Assembly: GCA_018109965.1 (NCBI GenBank)
Contig: JAGBFE010000351.1
Span: forward strand, 1-5,267
DNA length: 5,267 nt
Reading direction: 5' to 3'
Source of the DNA: Oscillospiraceae bacterium
GTDB lineage: Bacteria > Bacillota_A > Clostridia > Oscillospirales > Ruminococcaceae
A model generated the notes under the pieces. That model was not told where the DNA came from. It saw only the letters and a program-made list of their open reading frames with translations, and did not search any database. The position numbers and the translations under genes were made by a program. Below are positions 4,702 through 5,267 of the stretch, piece after piece (position 1 is the stretch's first letter; every line of letters starts with the position of its first letter).

Positions 4702-5267
4702 ATGCTGAACGTATTGATTAAGAACGCTAAAGTGTACCACGAAAATACATTGAAGCAAGCTGATATGTTGGTTTTAAACGGCACAGTTTCTTCTGTTGGT
4801 GCTGATATTGCTGCCTCTGAAAATGTTCCTGTTGTTGACGCACAGGATTTGTTTATATTGCCGGGTTTCGCAGATGTACATGTGCATTTGCGTGAGCCTG
4901 GTTTTTTTTATAAGGAAACCATTGCAACAGGCACACAGGCAGCAGCAAAAGGCGGTTTTACACTTGTGTGCAGTATGCCAAACCTGAACCCTGTGCCTGA
5001 CAGTGCAGAAAATATGGCACTTCAGCAGGAAATTATTGACAGGGATGCTGTTATCAGGGTGTTGCCTTATGCTTCCATCACCAAAGGGGAAAAAGGCGCA
5101 GAACTTGTAAACTTCCGAGAACTTTATGATAAATGCTTTGCGTTTTCCGATGACGGCAAAGGCGTGCAGATCGATGCAATGATGCTGGCTGCAATGGAAA
5201 AGGCAAAGGCTTTGGGCAAACCGATTGTTGCCCACTGCGAAGATGAAAGCCTGCTGTTTGGCGGCTA
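4702..5267 (+). CDS. pyrC: Dihydroorotase, class I (partial, runs off right edge)
   Basis: This zinc amidohydrolase cyclises N-carbamoyl-L-aspartate to dihydroorotate, the third step of pyrimidine synthesis. The first 188 codons are present, of an expected total of about 430, and the reading frame is open at the window end. Visible motifs are LPGFADVHVHLREPG (53-67) with zinc ligands His60 and His62 and substrate-binding Arg64; KETIATGTQAAAKGGFT (71-87); SMPNLNPVPD (91-100), with the substrate-binding Asn94; FSDDGKG (148-154), with Asp151 bridging the metals in Bacillus-type enzymes; and IVAHCED (175-181), with His178. This pattern indicates the class I (Bacillus-like) enzyme, not the E. coli class II type. 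The start at 4702 has AAAGGAG (4689-4695) 6 bases upstream and is preceded by its own promoter, so it is a separate transcription unit from the Rnf-like operon. Other pyr genes may follow outside the window. Confidence 0.95.
   Translation, partial: MLNVLIKNAKVYHENTLKQADMLVLNGTVSSVGADIAASENVPVVDAQDLFILPGFADVHVHLREPGFFYKETIATGTQAAAKGGFTLVCSMPNLNPVPDSAENMALQQEIIDRDAVIRVLPYASITKGEKGAELVNFRELYDKCFAFSDDGKGVQIDAMMLAAMEKAKALGKPIVAHCEDESLLFGG

Noticed and set aside
4491..4784. Reverse-strand open frame of 97 codons across the intergenic region
   Set aside because: It spans the terminator, promoter and pyrC start. The Phe/Ile-rich product merely reflects AT-rich DNA.
4774..5235. Reverse-strand open frame of 153 codons over pyrC
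   Set aside because: The + strand carries unmistakable dihydroorotase motifs through this stretch, so the reverse frame is a shadow.

Overview
The window looks like a chromosomal segment of a Gram-positive anaerobe of the Clostridia, possibly a gut Oscillospirales or Ruminococcaceae-type bacterium. The evidence is moderate GC content with AT-rich intergenic gaps, AGGAGG-type ribosome binding sites, consensus sigma-A promoters, a Bacillus-type class I dihydroorotase and Rnf-type membrane genes. The genus is a guess. There is no sign of a mobile element, CRISPR array, tRNA or rRNA, and every coding region is on the + strand.

Layout. Positions 1-201 hold a strong promoter (TTGATT-17-TATAAT) and a roughly 110-base leader with several inverted repeats. 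A tight five-gene run follows: rpe (202-846, ribulose-phosphate 3-epimerase); three membrane proteins related to Rnf/Nqr subunits D, E and A (867-2048, 2038-2709, 2681-3298), the last two overlapping the gene before; and a membrane-anchored, glycoside-hydrolase-like protein (3330-4445). An intrinsic terminator at 4537-4568 closes the unit. Next come a second sigma-A promoter, a small hairpin leader and the first 188 codons of pyrC (dihydroorotase, from 4702), which runs off the right edge. A further promoter-like element lies just upstream of the terminator, so it would produce a transcript of only about 50 bases.

Main point. The D-E-A genes keep the relative order of a canonical rnfCDGEAB operon, but the unit has no rnfB, rnfC or rnfG, although both its promoter and terminator are visible. 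In addition, all four positions that hold the cysteine ligands of the intramembrane [2Fe-2S] cluster in known Rnf/Na+-NQR appear replaced: Ala36 and Pro119 in the E-like protein, Ser33 and Ser125 in the A-like protein. The D-like protein keeps a recognisable but altered flavinylation motif (DLLTGKT) and carries a charged cytoplasmic tail of about 95 residues. Together this suggests a repurposed membrane core derived from Rnf that cannot pass electrons by the standard route. Its function is unknown. The fifth gene encodes an apparently active-site-degenerate surface protein and may be a partner. The link to rpe may be no more than co-transcription.
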